A DNA stretch of 64,000 nucleotides, taken from positions 419,501-483,500 of the forward strand of contig JANFAH010000039.1 in the NCBI GenBank assembly GCA_024663395.1, in the 5' to 3' direction. Origin of the DNA: Pisolithus tinctorius (taxonomy: Eukaryota; Basidiomycota; Agaricomycetes; Boletales; Pisolithaceae). Below the pieces are notes generated by a model, which searched no databases, had not been told where the DNA came from, and was given only the letters and a program-made list of their open reading frames with translations. Of this stretch, positions 1 to 11,371 are shown in pieces. How positions within the stretch are numbered: the first letter of the stretch is position 1; every line of letters begins with the position of its first letter. The translations under genes and the position numbers were made by a program.

Positions 1-122
1 CAGACCACTGGTCTCCACATCGAAAATATTGCCCGACCTCCTCGGAAACACGCGCGGACTTGGGGATGTACGAGAACAATCGTGTTCGACGTCATTTGAA
101 TCGGAAAGTTCAGGGTGCTGCC
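1..122 (-). pseudogene. 5' end of unidentified conserved gene X (copy 1, cut by window edge)
   Basis: This edge matches the sequence from 15,238 onward and, less closely, the one around 9,980-10,100. On the minus strand the two other copies start with ATG at 10,006 and 15,266 and give a short Arg/Ser/Ala-rich N-terminus without acidic residues at the very start, which looks like a mitochondrial presequence. Here the corresponding start codon reads ATA, so this copy cannot start in the same way. I do not recognise the product. Confidence 0.3.
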
Positions 123-620
123 AAGGGCATGGCTGACTTGACGGCGAACGTTCTTTCCATGGGAGTTGAGTTTTTTGTGACATGGAAATCGGGTGTCATG
201 TGCTGGTTTCAGTAACTCGATGACTGACTCTCCCGCTGGCTCACAGGTATTCCGTTCACCCAAATGACCTAAATTCGTTATTCTCATGCATTGCATTATG
301 TCTGAGAAGGCCCTGTGCTTGTAGTATAGTAGAAGTAGCACAGAACGTCCCTAGTTTGCTCGCCGTCAGTTCTCTCAACCTTCACTCAGCGCGCTGGGGA
401 CCAGATCCAAGTGCTATGCGCCGAAAACACACTACGGAAACTTGCCATCCATTCAATCGGTCTTTGACATGGCATTCTCGATGGAGTAACACCCGGATAG
501 ATTGATTCTACAGCAATCTGGAATCCACAATAGATAAATGTGCCGAGCGCGCGTCCAGTAGGATTTCAACCCAGAAAGATTGGTTTTAATCCTTGGTCTA
601 ATCTCCGGGTTCCGCAATTA

Positions 621-660
621 TGCAATCCGAGTTGGCGCCCTAACTTTGTCCTTTTCATAA
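621..660 (+). promoter_or_regulatory. Dispersed 40-bp box with GGCGCC core upstream of inhibitor gene A
   Basis: A box with core GTTGGCGCCCTAACTTTGTC lies about 270 bp upstream of the start codon. The same box is at 15,858-15,897 (gene B), 8,728-8,767 (gene C, inverted) and 13,895-13,934 (gene D, inverted). Further copies are near 9,590, 10,519 and 14,844. Part of the conservation is explained by duplication of the whole flank, so a regulatory role is inferred only. Confidence 0.35.
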
Positions 661-828
661 TATTTGATGAATCCAATTGGGACTTGGGGGCGTGGCTCTG
701 AAGGGCTCTGATCGGTCGGTCGTACTACACTGAGAGGCCGCTTCATCGGTACACAGAGTATTCCATCAGAGCTCGTCAAATATTGTCATGTGATGATAAT
801 ACTTCCATGGCCGGCCCACACGGGCTTC

Positions 829-868
829 CGAGGATCCTCGCAGGTATGTAATGCCCGGAGGATACAAA
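829..868 (+). promoter_or_regulatory. Core promoter of inhibitor gene A: 12-bp palindrome plus TATA-like box
   Basis: A perfect palindrome CGAGGATCCTCG (829-840) is followed 20 bp later by a TATA-like GATACAAAG (861-869), about 55 bp before the ATG. The same pair, with the same spacing, precedes genes B, C and D. The palindrome is unchanged in all four although surrounding bases differ, so it is a candidate binding site. Confidence 0.5.
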
Positions 869-922
869 GGTGACCAACTGTCAGTGCTCCAAGGAGTTCG
901 ACTCTTACCTACAACTTACAGG

Positions 923-1553
923 ATGCCTCACCGCCTCACCGACCATGGTCTCAGGGGAGACGGTTCCAGCGAGTACAGGATTACTTCCGTGCAGTATGCA
1001 GAATACGTTGGCTATAGCGAGGCCAACGGCGTGCTCCCTCCCTACCCAATTGTCGTTCTTCGTCCGGGTGATCAGGGTCCCATAGTATTCTTGTTCCTCT
1101 ACCATCCACAACGAGTTGATTGACCTTTCTGCCCTGCCTAGTTTACTGTCACGGCCGAAGACGGAGACGAGACCTACTCCCTCAAGGTCAATGGAAACAC
1201 CGTCCAGGACCTAGATGACCGCGTCACTTCCTTCGAAGACGGATTTAATAGGGAGTGGATTATCTTATACAGGGGAGACGAGAGAGCATACACGTAAGTT
1301 TTCATATTTGAGACCGCTGAGATCGTTAGACGATATGACATGTCAACACCTAGTGTCCAGGAGAGGGCTGGAAACAGTTTGGCATGGACTGTTCCAGGGC
1401 CTGACCTTAATCATATGCAGGTATGACCTGATGGCACCTTTCCCGCATTTTGGATGGTCATCATTATTTTCCCAGGTTCTCCTTGAGCCCCTCAGAGAGT
1501 GCGCTCCGCTTGTCCCTGCCCAACTGTTCAATTTTGAGTTAGTAAATGCGTGA
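923..1553 (+). CDS. I66-type (cospin-like) beta-trefoil protease inhibitor, copy A
   Basis: Four exons (923-1084, 1142-1293, 1354-1420, 1476-1553) with three 55-60 bp GT-AG introns give an uninterrupted 152-aa protein. Length, exon phases and sequence fit the MEROPS I66 family of mushroom serine protease inhibitors (cospin is about 150 aa, a beta-trefoil). Exon 1 carries EYRITSVQY, exon 2 FTVTAEDGDETYSLKV, exon 3 LAWTVPGPD and exon 4 the terminal PL...PAQLFNFELV, where the family usually has PLI..PS.PPQ...LF. There is no signal peptide, so it is probably cytosolic, as is usual for these defence inhibitors. The start was chosen because it lies just after the conserved promoter and matches genes C and D. 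Family members block trypsin-like proteases; the target here is unknown. The assignment rests on remembered family features, not a search. Confidence 0.72.
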
Positions 1554-2076
1554 AATGAACAAGGAGGATCTGGTACTCGTACTGTTGTGAAATGTAACAA
1601 TAGGTGTCGTGTACGAGCTGCAGTCGGTTGTTGTCTGAATGTGCATCGTGCTTTGCCAACCTTGTGAACGTGGCCGTCTCACAATCACAATTAGCATCCG
1701 TCTTTTGAATACGTGCTTGTGATTTCCTAAACAGAGGTCAGAGCACTGCTTGCTGGCAACGAATTTCATCCTATCTCCAATATGGACTGAACCCAGTTCG
1801 CAAGGACGTCCCTCAATGTCGATGATTTGTGATTGGGATGATCGTCTGGTTCTTGTCACGAGTACCGATGTGAGCTCCCGTCAGTTGGCGCATTCAGTGG
1901 ACCCAAGAGAGTGAGGGCGACAAAGCTATACGAATGACGTCGGACATTTGACGGGAGGAGTTTTTAAAACGCAGACTACATATCACGGTGTATGTAATGT
2001 ATGTAGAGGATGTCTTCTGGCGCTGCGCAAGAAACTCAGCCGGAACTGACGGAATTCAGAGAAACCAACGTACCTG

Positions 2077-2635
2077 CTAGTGATCCAAGAATTCGATATC
2101 ACCATCTATTGAATGTAGTTTTGTCTTGTGAACGCCCTCTCCGTGTGTACGGAGGACATCCTCGATGTTCTTGAGTTTCCCATCTTCCATGGTATCCTTG
2201 AACCAACCAAGATTATCAGTGATGAGATGCCTAGCCCCGTCGTTGATGTTAATTGGATACACTCTCCAGAGCAGAAAGAAGTACCGCACCGATTCTTACA
2301 GTTAGGACACTGGATAATCACGACGCCGCTAGATAGGCACGCTTAGTGAATGAATGCGCAGAACGATGGTTACATTTTTCCACTGTACAGGTAAACGCAA
2401 TGAGCAGCCGTGGTTCAGGTGGATCGGCATCGGACTGTTTCGAAGTCGACGGGGAGGTTGTGGAAAGTTTCGCAGTGTCTGTGTTAGGCTGTTCTGGTGT
2501 TGCTTTGGGAGCAGTTGACCGAATCCTATCTGCGGGTCGTAGTCTTGGCCGCACAACTACTACTGCCCTGGCCGATGCCGCACGGTATAGCGAATGCGGT
2601 CGTACAGTGTTCTTGGGCCATCTTGCGGCTAACAT
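2077..2635 (-). pseudogene. ZIM17: Zim17/DNL-type zinc-finger mitochondrial chaperone, copy 1 (one frameshift)
   Basis: Read on the minus strand: an ATG at 2,635 opens a basic, Ala/Arg-rich mitochondrial presequence. A DNL zinc finger follows, with the CTVEKC pair and its CPNCKNR partner, then HLITDNLGWFKD and a C-terminal GDIEFLDH. A 59-bp intron (2,231-2,289) sits between CKNR and HLI. Zim17/Hep1 proteins keep mitochondrial Hsp70 soluble. Exon 1 is one base short just before the second Cys pair, so the frame is broken; all four zinc ligands survive. It is divergent from POL1 (start 2,732), about 97 bp apart. The sequence could also be a functional gene with a sequencing error, but the two other copies are also broken. 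Confidence 0.75.
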
Positions 2636-2731
2636 GCTAAGTGTGCTCGTCGTTTGGGTTGTTTACAGCGGGGATTGAAAGGAAACGGGACACGCGCTTG
2701 TGGCGCGTACTCCCGACTTGTAACTGATAAT

Positions 2732-5612
2732 ATGGCAGAGCGATCGCGCCGAACAAAAGGAAGTACTGATAAATTTGCGGCATACAAACGCGCACGAGAA
2801 GGCGGGAAAAGGGACTGGAAGGTAGGCGACGTGAAGGAGAGAGCCTGTCGGTCGATTGACGCGTCACCCAGGTCGATGAAGACGTCGCATTATATGACGA
2901 GGTTACCGAAGACAAGTACAAGAGTTTCGTGCGGGGAAGGCTGCAGGAGGACGATTTCGTCGTTGACGATGGCGTAAGCGGTTACATGGACAACGGGATG
3001 GACGATTGGGGTCACAACGATGTGGACGAGGACGAGGAAGAGGAATGATCACACTCGACCAGGAAATGTAAGTCTGCTACACGGTGCGATCACTAGCTAT
3101 TGATTGAAACATACATTACAGCTAATTACAGCTAAGAAGAGAACTGGGGATGCTGTCGCCAAGTCGAAGGCGAAATCAAGGGCTCCATCCCCACCCGTCG
3201 CACAGCCTTCGATCAGTGCGTATCGTCCAGCGGTATGGGCCGCCAACAGGAAGATGATTTCATGGCGAACCTTCTCGGAGGCATCGAGTCAGGTCCAAGT
3301 CTCGCTCCAAAGAGGATAAAGAAGAGCAAACCCTCGCCGTTGTCTGAGTATGACGACGTGAAACCTGTTATCGATTCTTCGCCTGTTCCCTACAGAGCAC
3401 GGAAGAGTTCTAAGAACTTTACTCGATCCTTACTCTACTGATGGTATGCCTGACGACCTAGGTGTATCTAATCCACCCTCCAGTGACTACGAGGACTACT
3501 CAACCATGCTGAGTCGACAAAGACTCTACCGCAGTGACACCCGCTATCAAAGCATGGGTGAACTAGCTATGCACAGCGGTTCGGAAGGCGCGTCAATGGA
3601 TTTTGATGATGTCGACATGGCGGATTTCATGAAAATTAACGACATCGACGAGAAGCCTACCCTTTCCGTCAAGAAAGAATTGCCCGCCACAAAGCTGGAT
3701 CTGAAGCCAGTCCTCAAGGCTGATGCAGCAAAACAGGAGGCTTGTGTTCCTTCCTGGCCTTCTGTCTACGACTCTTCTGCTGTCACTACCGATGACATGC
3801 TAGGGTCAGGCTCCTCATCAAAGTCAAAATCTTCCATAGAAGCGCTCAACGAGGATGGAACCCTCCATTTGTTTTGGCTTGATTATCTGGAACACGATGG
3901 CAAGCTCTACCTCGTTGGCAAAGTGAAAGATAAATCTTCCGAAACATGGATGTTGGCATGCCTCGCCATCGGGGGCGTGCAACGTAACTTCTTTGTTCTC
4001 CCCTTGTCAGCTACGAGTGATGGAACAAGAAAATGAGGCAGGCGAAACCGACAGCAGACACCCAGAGAGGCAGGATGTCTACGACGATTTCGGCCGCATA
4101 CGTGGGAAACTGGGTATCAAAGCATGGAAAGCACGCTGGGTCAAACGGAAGTATGCCTTCGACATGAAGGACGTTCCGAGAGAGGCCGAGTGGATGAAAG
4201 TTCTGTACTCGTATGAAGGTCAGTTTTCCTTCAGTCATCGATCAATAAGCGGTGACGGATGCTCTGCAGAGAGCCAGATGCCTATGGATGCCTCCTCACT
4301 GAATATCTTTCGAATATTCGGGACGAACACGGGCATCTTCGAAATCTTTGTTCTCCAACGCACGATCATGGGTCCCTGTTGGCTGGTAATCAAGGACGTT
4401 AATATCGATGGGCCTGGGGTACGTGATACTTGTCTGTTTCTACTGATTGATCTCGTTGATATTTGCTTCAGATTTCATGGTGCAAGCTTCAAGCCAGCGT
4501 CTCTAGTCCAAGAGACATGCGCCCAATGGGTGACGGCGTCCCAGAACCGCCACCGTTCACTATCATGAGTCTTGCTGCGCGAACTGTCCTCAACCACCAA
4601 GAAAACAAGCGCGAAATATCTTGCGCCTCTGGTGGAATATGGCGCGACGGCATGCATTATCTTCGTCCTTTATATCTCCTGTTTATGTACTGTACAGTGC
4701 GGCTGGATGACCTAACACCTCCGGAACAGTTGTGATGCACCGTTCGCACCCTCGTTCGCCCGCTCGACAGGTTCCCACTGAAATTCGAAGCACACCGGAG
4801 CCGATGGCAGAAGTATAATTTCCCCGATGCAGAACGAACGTATACTTTTAAATACCCTCTTGAGTATGCCTTACCATTTCGCCGACCTCCCGTCAGTTGA
4901 CCGGCATTCAGTGACGATATACAAAGCGGATCCCGATGTATTGATCGGACACGACTTCCTCGGATTGTTATTAGATATCCTTACCCAGATGAAGGACATC
5001 AAAACTGACCACTGGTCACGTCTCGGTCGGTTCAGGAGGGCGAAATGGATCCCTATTGGTAAACAAGGTACCAACATCCGGTTCATGGCTGGTCATTTAC
5101 TCTGCGACCTTGCTAGGGAAGGTGCACATGTACGTGAACTTCCCCTTGTTTACTCTTCATATTGGAAGAGTATGATCGCATCGAGGGCGTCCATGGCGTG
5201 GTCTCTTACCGAGATGTGCAAGTCGCACTTTAAGTCTGATAGGCAGGATATCGATACAGACAATACTGCAACGTGCTTCGATAGGAACTTGTCGTCGCCG
5301 GACATGCTCCTAACGTTCGTGCGGCGCTGCGAACTTGACGTTCACTACCAGATGGCAATTGGGTCTCAAGTGCAAATCCTCGCTCTGACGAAACAGCTCA
5401 CCAATCTTGCTAGTAATGCTTGGTTCGTGATGAGTGCACAGAAAGTGGCGCATTCTAACGTGCTTTCTATATAGGAACAAGACCCTAAACTGTGGTCGTG
5501 CAGAGCGGAATGAATACATTCTTCTGCACGATTTTCATAGACTGAAATACGTCTTCCCTGACAAGACTTTTGGTAAAAAAAGCTCCCAATCCCGACCCGG
5601 ACGGTGATTGGC
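2732..5612 (+). pseudogene. POL1: DNA polymerase alpha catalytic subunit, N-terminal half, decayed
   Basis: The N-terminus (30 codons, then a 50-bp intron at 2,822-2,871) matches the fungal POL1 start, followed by the acidic YDEVTEDKYKSFVRGRLQ segment. Later parts are recognisable in order: SAYRPAV, DDVDMADFMK, HLFWLDYLEHDGKLYL, QDVYDDFGRIR, IFGTNTGIFEIFVL, GPCWLVIKDV, PDVLIGHDFLG, HWSRLGRFRRAKW, KQGTNIRF, CDLA, AERNEYILLHDF and DKTFGKK. Stops or frameshifts occur near 3,046, 3,230, 3,430, 4,008 and 4,733, so it is a pseudogene. Similarity ends at about 5,600, just before the polymerase palm where the DxxSLYPS motif should follow. The remainder covers only the N-terminal and exonuclease-like domains. 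A functional polymerase alpha must lie elsewhere. Confidence 0.88.
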
Positions 5613-5701
5613 GATCAACTTCAGTTTTGCTTCACGACTTTCTACCGTCATGTACGGTGAGTTCGTTGAGTAAGTAAACCTAGTGGCATATCGTTCACCA
5701 G

Positions 5702-6610
5702 GTGCTGGGTGCTTTTTTAGGTGCTGAAGGGCACACCGACAAGGTTTTGTCAGTTGCCTTCTCATCTGATGGCAAATGCATCGTGTCGGGTTCTGCTGAC
5801 AACATAATTTGTCTGTGGGATACACAAACTCGCACACAAATTGGTTCTCCGCTCAATGGCCATGCAAGGTGGGCGCGGTCAGTTGTATTCTGGTCGGACG
5901 GGGAATGGGTTGCGTCGGGTTCCTACGACAAGACTGTTCGTCTGTGGGGTACGCGGAGGGGTATGCCAGCACGTTCACCTCTTCGAGGGCACTCGCCGAG
6001 GGTCTTGTCGGTTGCGTTTTCATCGGACGGGAGGATAGTGGTCTTGGGTTCTACTGACAAAACAATTCGTTTATGGGATGTTCACGTTGAAACCTCATTG
6101 GGCTTGCCACTTGCAGGGCATGCTGGCGCGGTGCAGTCGGTTGCCACGTCAGGAGATGACACCAGGATCGTGTCTGGCTCCCATGACAAAACCGTGCGCC
6201 TATGGGACACAGAAACCGGAACGCAGCTGGGATCCGCCCTCGAAGGCCACACTGGCATGGTTTACACAGTCGCTTTTTCGCCAGATGGGCACATGGTTGT
6301 GTCGGGCTCTGAGGACAATACTCTCTATTTATGGGACGCACGCGCTGGCATAGCAATTGGTCGTCCTCTGATTGGACACGTTGGGGCAGTGAATTCAGCT
6401 GCAATTTCGCCAGATGGAATGTGGGTGGTATCAGGCTCTGTAGACACCAACGTTTCTCTGTGGGATGTTCGCACAGGTGTTCGGGTAGGCACGGCTCTGA
6501 AAGGGAATGCTGGATGGGTTCGTTGCGTTGCGTTTTGACCTTACGCCAGGGAGATTATTGCAGGGACTGAGGACGGGAGTATCTGCCTATGGAACACAAG
6601 AGTACACTAG
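5702..6610 (+). pseudogene. WD40-repeat fragment, NACHT-WD40 (HET-E-like) type, frameshifted in last repeat
   Basis: Six consecutive WD40 repeats of about 43 residues are visible, with GH...V.SVAFS.DG...SGS.D.T.RLWD signatures, followed by the start of a seventh. The frame stops after RCVAF (6,538). In another frame the seventh repeat continues as IIAGTEDGSICLWNT and ends at TAG (6,608-6,610), so one indel broke it. There is no ATG at the front; a TTTTTTTAG acceptor at 5,712-5,720 suggests this is a downstream exon. High repeat-to-repeat identity is typical of NLR-like NACHT-WD40 proteins of mushrooms, where the propeller acts as recognition surface. No NACHT domain lies upstream, because the region abuts the truncated POL1. 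Confidence 0.75.
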
Positions 6611-7049
6611 GTGATCGAATCCAGAGAATACATACGTGGAAGGGGAATAGGTATATATATCTTTGCATGCACATATTCTGCGCGTGAAGTTGAGCTACAT
6701 CGTAAATGTGATTCCGGACGCAGAACTTCTGGGTCATGTTCAACCGTGTCTGCACCTGATAGTGACAACTGCGCGTATGAGATGCCACACTATCGCTCTC
6801 ATTGCCCCATCACAGTATGTCCCCGTCCGCACTCGGCTAATATCTGTTCTGGATTCACTAATTTGAAGGGACCCTGAAGCAGCTCAGGTGTTTGACGTGT
6901 GTGGGCGTGCGATCTCGCTATGTCGGTAAGTCATAAAACAATCGCAGTGATATGCTCTCCCACTCCGCGGTCTGCAGCGCCTGCAGGCTACATCCGGAAT
7001 TGAATCTCCTGTGGCGTCAACGCAGGTTCGCCGCCCGCCTCGTCATCAC
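6611..7049. other. No gene recognised
   Basis: CpG-normal sequence between the WD40 fragment and the second duplicated unit. Short open frames exist on both strands, but none has recognisable motifs. Confidence 0.5.
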
Positions 7050-7814
7050 GGCTGCGGATTAACTGTTCCGATTCCATCGTGCTTCACTCGATAATTCATC
7101 CATTGGAATCCATCTCTTGGGAAAATTACAGCTTTGCTAATGGCCGTACTGCGTCTTGTCCTAACCGTGTCCCCAATCGAGTCTGTAATCTGTCCGCCCG
7201 TTCTTCTGGACATAATCTCAGCAGCAGCTGAGGGCCACACTCGCCATTGCGATGCTGGGGTCAGAGAGTGGTATCTAGGTCTAGACTGCAGGAAATATGT
7301 AGAGCCGGGGAATCTAAGATTCATCACCACCGTTAGACCACTCTTTTCGCTCATGGGGTACTTGCGGTTTCATGTTCTATTCGTGGCACATGCGGGTTCG
7401 CGCTCAAAGTAGACTTCTTCGCTCGTTAAAACGATTCATTGCGCATGAATTCTGAATGATCGTAGTCAAAGGGTCAGGGGTCGGGGCAGTAATGCACATT
7501 CGACTACGGACTTGCGTGGGTACTTGGAGGACTCCGCATCGTCTTCGTAAGTTCACATGAATGTCGGGCCGCTTTGTCCACACTCGCTTCTTCGGTCGCA
7601 GCCAAGCATATCACCTTCGCACTGTTCCCTCAGCAGGAGAAATGTAATCACAGAAAGCCAGGTACCACGAGTTCGAGAACGGAGAACGATTGAATCAGAC
7701 TCCGGATGGAGGGTTCTCATGGCAAAGTGCAATTCACATTCAGACAACTGACCATAGTTCGACACAATACCTACTGTTACATTTCTCAATAGTACCAAAT
7801 CCACCTTGTCCACT

Positions 7815-8448
7815 TCACTGTCCTACAAGCTCAAACTTGAAGAGCTGGGAATGGCGGAACTGGGGAGGGATTGAAGGTGTACAGATGAGGGGCTCAAGGA
7901 GAATCTGGAGACATGTCAGGATGATCATCCGAAATGCAAGAGAACTGCCACTGGGTCATACCTGCAGGGGATTAGGTCTTTCTGGCTCGAGTCCGGGAGC
8001 AGTCCATGCCAAGCGCCTTTCAGCCCTCCTCTGGACGCTAGGTATAATAATTAGCCAACCATCCCATTGGTCTCAAATACCAGAAACTTACGTATATGCT
8101 CTCTCGTGTCGCCTGAAAATGATAACCCACTCCGTAGTACTGCCATCGTTGAAGGCAACGACGCGGTCATCTAAATCATGGACCATGTTCCTATTGACTG
8201 TGATGGTGTAGGTGTTGACCTGGTCGCCTTTTGTGACAGTAAACTAGACAACACGCAAAGATCAGTGAGCTCATTGTGCATGGTAGAGGAATGAGAATAA
8301 CCTCGGGAGGCAGAATAGTTGGATCAAGAACGACAATTGGGTAGGGAGGGAGCACACCACCAGACTGGTCGTCACCAAGGTGTCGCTGATATTCCACAGA
8401 AGTAATATGGTACTGGCTGGAACTGTTTTGAGCGGGAGTGGAAGACAT
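7815..8448 (-). CDS. I66-type (cospin-like) beta-trefoil protease inhibitor, copy C
   Basis: Minus strand, four exons: 8302-8448, 8092-8243, 7962-8037 and 7815-7904. The 54-58 bp introns have GT-AG ends and the same phases as gene A. The product is an intact 154-aa protein. Its C-terminus shows the family hallmark clearly: ILLEPLICTPSIPPQ followed by QLFKFELV. Exon 1 contains YHITSVEY and GGVLPPYPIVVL, shared with gene A. There is no signal peptide or membrane segment. It is nearly identical to gene D (duplication) and clearly diverged from A and B, so the A/B and C/D split is older than the segmental duplication. Protease specificity cannot be read from the sequence. Confidence 0.75.
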
Positions 8449-8508
8449 CTTGTATGCTGTGGGGTAAGAGTCGAATTTTTTGACTGAGGGACGACCGACA
8501 GCTGGCTG

Positions 8509-8550
8509 CCTTTTTATCCTCCGGGAACTACATACCTGCGAGGATCCTCG
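8509..8550 (-). promoter_or_regulatory. Core promoter of inhibitor gene C: TATA-like box and palindrome
   Basis: On the minus strand the palindrome CGAGGATCCTCG (8,539-8,550) precedes GGATAAAAAGG (about 8,510-8,520), roughly 60 bp before the ATG at 8,448. The arrangement matches genes A, B and D. Confidence 0.5.
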
Positions 8551-9360
8551 GAAGCCCGCGAGGGCAGGTCATGAAAATATTTTCAAATGACAATATGACT
8601 CAAAGAGAGCGAGCTCTGATGGAATGTTCTGTGTGTACCGGTGAAGCAGCTTCCCAGTGTAGAACGATCGAGTGACTAGAGCCTTCCAAAGCCACGCCCC
8701 CAAGTCCCAATTGGATTGCATCAGTATTATGAAAAGGACAAAGTTAGGGCGCCAACTCGGATTGTATAATTGCGGAACCCAGAGATTAAACCAAGGATTA
8801 AAATCAATCCTTCCGGGTTAGAATCCTACTAGACGCACGCTCGGCACATTTATCAGTATTTTCTCTGTTCAGATCCGTCAATCGTAGGTACCGGAGTCAG
8901 CCGAATGCTGCTCATATGATATTTAGGGGTTGCATGCAGGCCAAATGCACGGGAACGTATCACAGCAGTAGCGTTAAGTGCGTGTGGACCTAGGTGACAT
9001 GGATCCATCGGTTGAGCTGGGCCAGACGTCGCCACGGTGCGGGCACGTGCAGGTTGACGTATGCTACCGTCTCCAACTAAGAAGATGTAGCCCATTCCAA
9101 ACCTGTCCAAGCTGTCAGATTTGCCATTTCAGACTAGAGCCGTAGGTTACCATTGCGACCCCAAAGAACGAGGGTAGTGGTAGTCTCATTGCACAGCAGA
9201 TGGCGAGATGATCGAGATAGTGAAATCGTTGTGCTAGCTAAGATGCTGAATGTAAAGTGTCGATAAATGGGTGTAAACGGCAAGATCAAGGTTACCGTAT
9301 GTAGCCCATTACAAGCCTGTCCGTCGACTGCTGCATACGGAATCAAAAACTCAACGACAA

Positions 9361-9670
9361 AACCGTATGTTTAACGTCTTCACCGAAGTCCACTATCTGG
9401 GGGACTACCTGCACGCGCGTGGTTCGTCTTCATTTGAAAGGTGCGTATCCCACATCGGAATGTAGTGAAGATCCGGAGACGAAATTTTTCTTGGTGTCAA
9501 GTGGATGGAACTGCCTACGAGCGTCTAATTGTTGGTGTTGGAAACTCGGTCGCCGCATTCCGGGCTCTGCGAATCGCACAAATCTACAATATGAAAAGAA
9601 GGTTAGGGCGCCAACTCGGATTGCAATTGTGCAAACACGAGACACGGCCGAAGTTCTGAAGTTGGCATAA
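9361..9670 (+). other. Conserved coding-like segment Y, copy 1
   Basis: Plus-strand frames here and at 14,600-14,927 conserve a protein-like C-terminus (KVRAPTRIAIVQTRDTAEV, then LKLA and a stop) and an upstream GNSVA..FR.LR.AQIYNM stretch, in spite of DNA differences. The segment contains one copy of the GGCGCC box. I do not recognise a family, and the other strand is also open, so the coding strand is uncertain. Confidence 0.25.
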
Positions 9671-9779
9671 ATCAATCCCGCAGGACGCACGTTCTCCCTC
9701 GAGCCGAACGGAGTGGGGGGAGGACAACTATTTAAATATCCACCTGGTACCCTGGAACGTGTCGTAGATATGTAAGGCT

Positions 9780-10006
9780 AAACTCACCATCTGGGAGTAC
9801 ATATTATAGACGCCGACACCGTAGGTTTCCGTCCATTTGTCATGCCCGAGAGATGGTGTGGGCACGAGACCACCAAATTTCCTACCCGTAACAGGGCAAT
9901 CACGGTACCTGTGATCAGGTTAATGGATCCGAGTGAATAACTGGCGCTGAGCAGGATGCTCCAGAGCTGAGGAACGGGAGACCGCAGATCTCCACATCGA
10001 AAACAT
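9780..10006 (-). other. Conserved unidentified gene X, copy 2 (5' part)
   Basis: The minus-strand ATG at 10,006 gives a presequence-like start (MFSMWRSAVSRSS). After a plausible splice site near 9,907 it continues as YRDCPVTGRKFGGLVPTPSL and TETYGVGVYNMYSQM, then a GTGAGT donor. The second copy (15,040-15,266) keeps TETYGVGVY.MYSQ but differs in the middle. A small mitochondrial protein is possible; I cannot name it. Confidence 0.3.
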
Positions 10007-10843
10007 TGCCGGACGTCCTCGGAAGCATGCGCAGACTTGAGGAGGTACGAGAACAATCGTGTTCGACGTCATTCAAATCGGAAATTTCAGGGTGCAACCA
10101 GGGATATGGATGACTTGACGGCGAACGTTCTTTTTCATGGGTATTGAGTTTTCTGTGCCAATGAAACCGGGTATCATGTGCTGGACTGACTCTCCCACCG
10201 ACTCACAACTTCCCTCACCTGACTTACATAATTGCTCCCACGTATTGCATCCAATTGTCTGAGGAGGGTGTTTTCGACGACGTGCGAAAATCGACAGTCT
10301 GCACTTCCCTGGACACTGCCAGTTTAATTGCTTTGCTGAAATCTTCAAACTAGCACAATCGTGTCGAGCTACGTGGTCGGCCTTTCCTCATACGACGTAG
10401 CACAGAATGCCACTAGTTCTCACCGCGGTTAATCCTGTAAACCTTCACCCAGTACCCTGAAGGCTGAAGCGTGTTCTAAACATCTACGGTTGAACGCACC
10501 CTACCGTAGGAGCATTCTGAGTTCGCGCCCTAACTTTGTCCTTTTCATAATTACATTACGGAATATCATTTTATCTCCAACATAGGCGCGCTCTCAACAC
10601 CGATGATTAGGGTGGTGCGCCACGAGCAACCCAGCATAAGAGCTCCCTCCAGCTGGTGTATTCAATCCACCCAGGGGAGTAAGGGAATCAAAGTTGCGTG
10701 AATGACACATCGCATATTTGGCAGGAGCAGTTTCTAAAACGTAGATTACGCGTTATCAGTGCATGGGTTTTATGTAGTGGATGTCTCCAGCGTTGCAAAA
10801 GAATGTGAGGAAGCCACGAAATCCAGCGACATCTGCGTACCTG

Positions 10844-11371
10844 CTACTGGTCCACGAATCCGATATCACCATTTATTGTGTCCAGTTTCACTTTTCAAAC
10901 GCTCTTCCTGCATATACAGAGGATATCTTCGATGTTCTTGAGTTCCCCGTTTTCGATAGTAACCTTCCAACCACACAAAACTATTGGTGATGGGATGCCT
11001 AGCCATCGTAGATGTTAGTTCGATATGCCCTCGCTTTTCAGAGCAGAAAGAAGTACCGCACCGATTCTTACACTTAGGACAGTGGATGATCACGACGCCG
11101 CTAGGATAGGCAGTGTGCAGAACGATAATTACGTTTTTCTACTGTACAAGCAAACACGATGGACAACCGCAGTCCAAGTGGGTCGACATCGGACTGTTTT
11201 GAAGTCGGCGATGAGGTAGCGCAGAGTTTCGTGGCGTCTGCATTGGGCGCCTTGGAAACAGCGGACGTTGACCGAATATCCATGAGTCATAATGTTGGCT
11301 GTGCAACCACTGATGCCCTGGCCGACGCTGTACCGCACAGCGTTCTTGAGCCATCTAGGGGCCAACAACAT
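10844..11371 (-). pseudogene. ZIM17: Zim17/DNL-type zinc-finger protein, copy 3 (degenerate)
   Basis: Minus strand. The presequence start at 11,371, the spacer, the zinc-finger region and an intron with the same donor (GTGCGG) are recognisable by comparison with copy 1. The first zinc pair is damaged (CTVEKRNYR, second Cys replaced by Arg). The segment between the two pairs has a stop and frameshift, and the C-terminal part contains another in-frame TGA. The second pair (CPKCKNR) survives. It is the most decayed of the three copies and sits in the unit that also lost its plus-strand inhibitor gene. Confidence 0.65.

Larger units (their letters stand above)
1..2739. repeat. Segmental duplication block, copy 1
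   Basis: Nearly the whole block aligns with 15,238-17,975 in the same orientation (offset 15,236-15,243, with few indels). The shared content is, in order, the 5' edge of gene X, inhibitor gene A or B, a Zim17-type pseudogene and the first eight bases of POL1. Homology stops inside the third POL1 codon of the other copy. Bases 123-620 and 1,554-2,076 hold no gene I can support; they are conserved flanks of the duplicated inhibitor and Zim17 genes. Confidence 0.9.
7050..10350. repeat. Tandem duplication block C (inhibitor gene C plus X/Y region)
   Basis: This block aligns in the same orientation with about 12,286-15,520. Matching landmarks are GATTAACTGT near 7,058 and 12,290, the inhibitor start codons at 8,448 and 13,614 (offset 5,166), and the X starts at 10,006 and 15,266. 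Bases 7,050-7,814 contain conserved flank without a recognised gene. Confidence 0.85.

Noticed and set aside
2346..2678. 110-codon plus-strand frame over the Zim17 copy
   Set aside because: It is the antisense shadow of the Zim17 presequence and zinc-finger exon; the minus strand carries the recognisable domain.
7815..8448. Interpreting the inhibitor genes as secreted effectors
   Set aside because: The N-termini are polar and lack a hydrophobic signal peptide, as in cytosolic I66 proteins.
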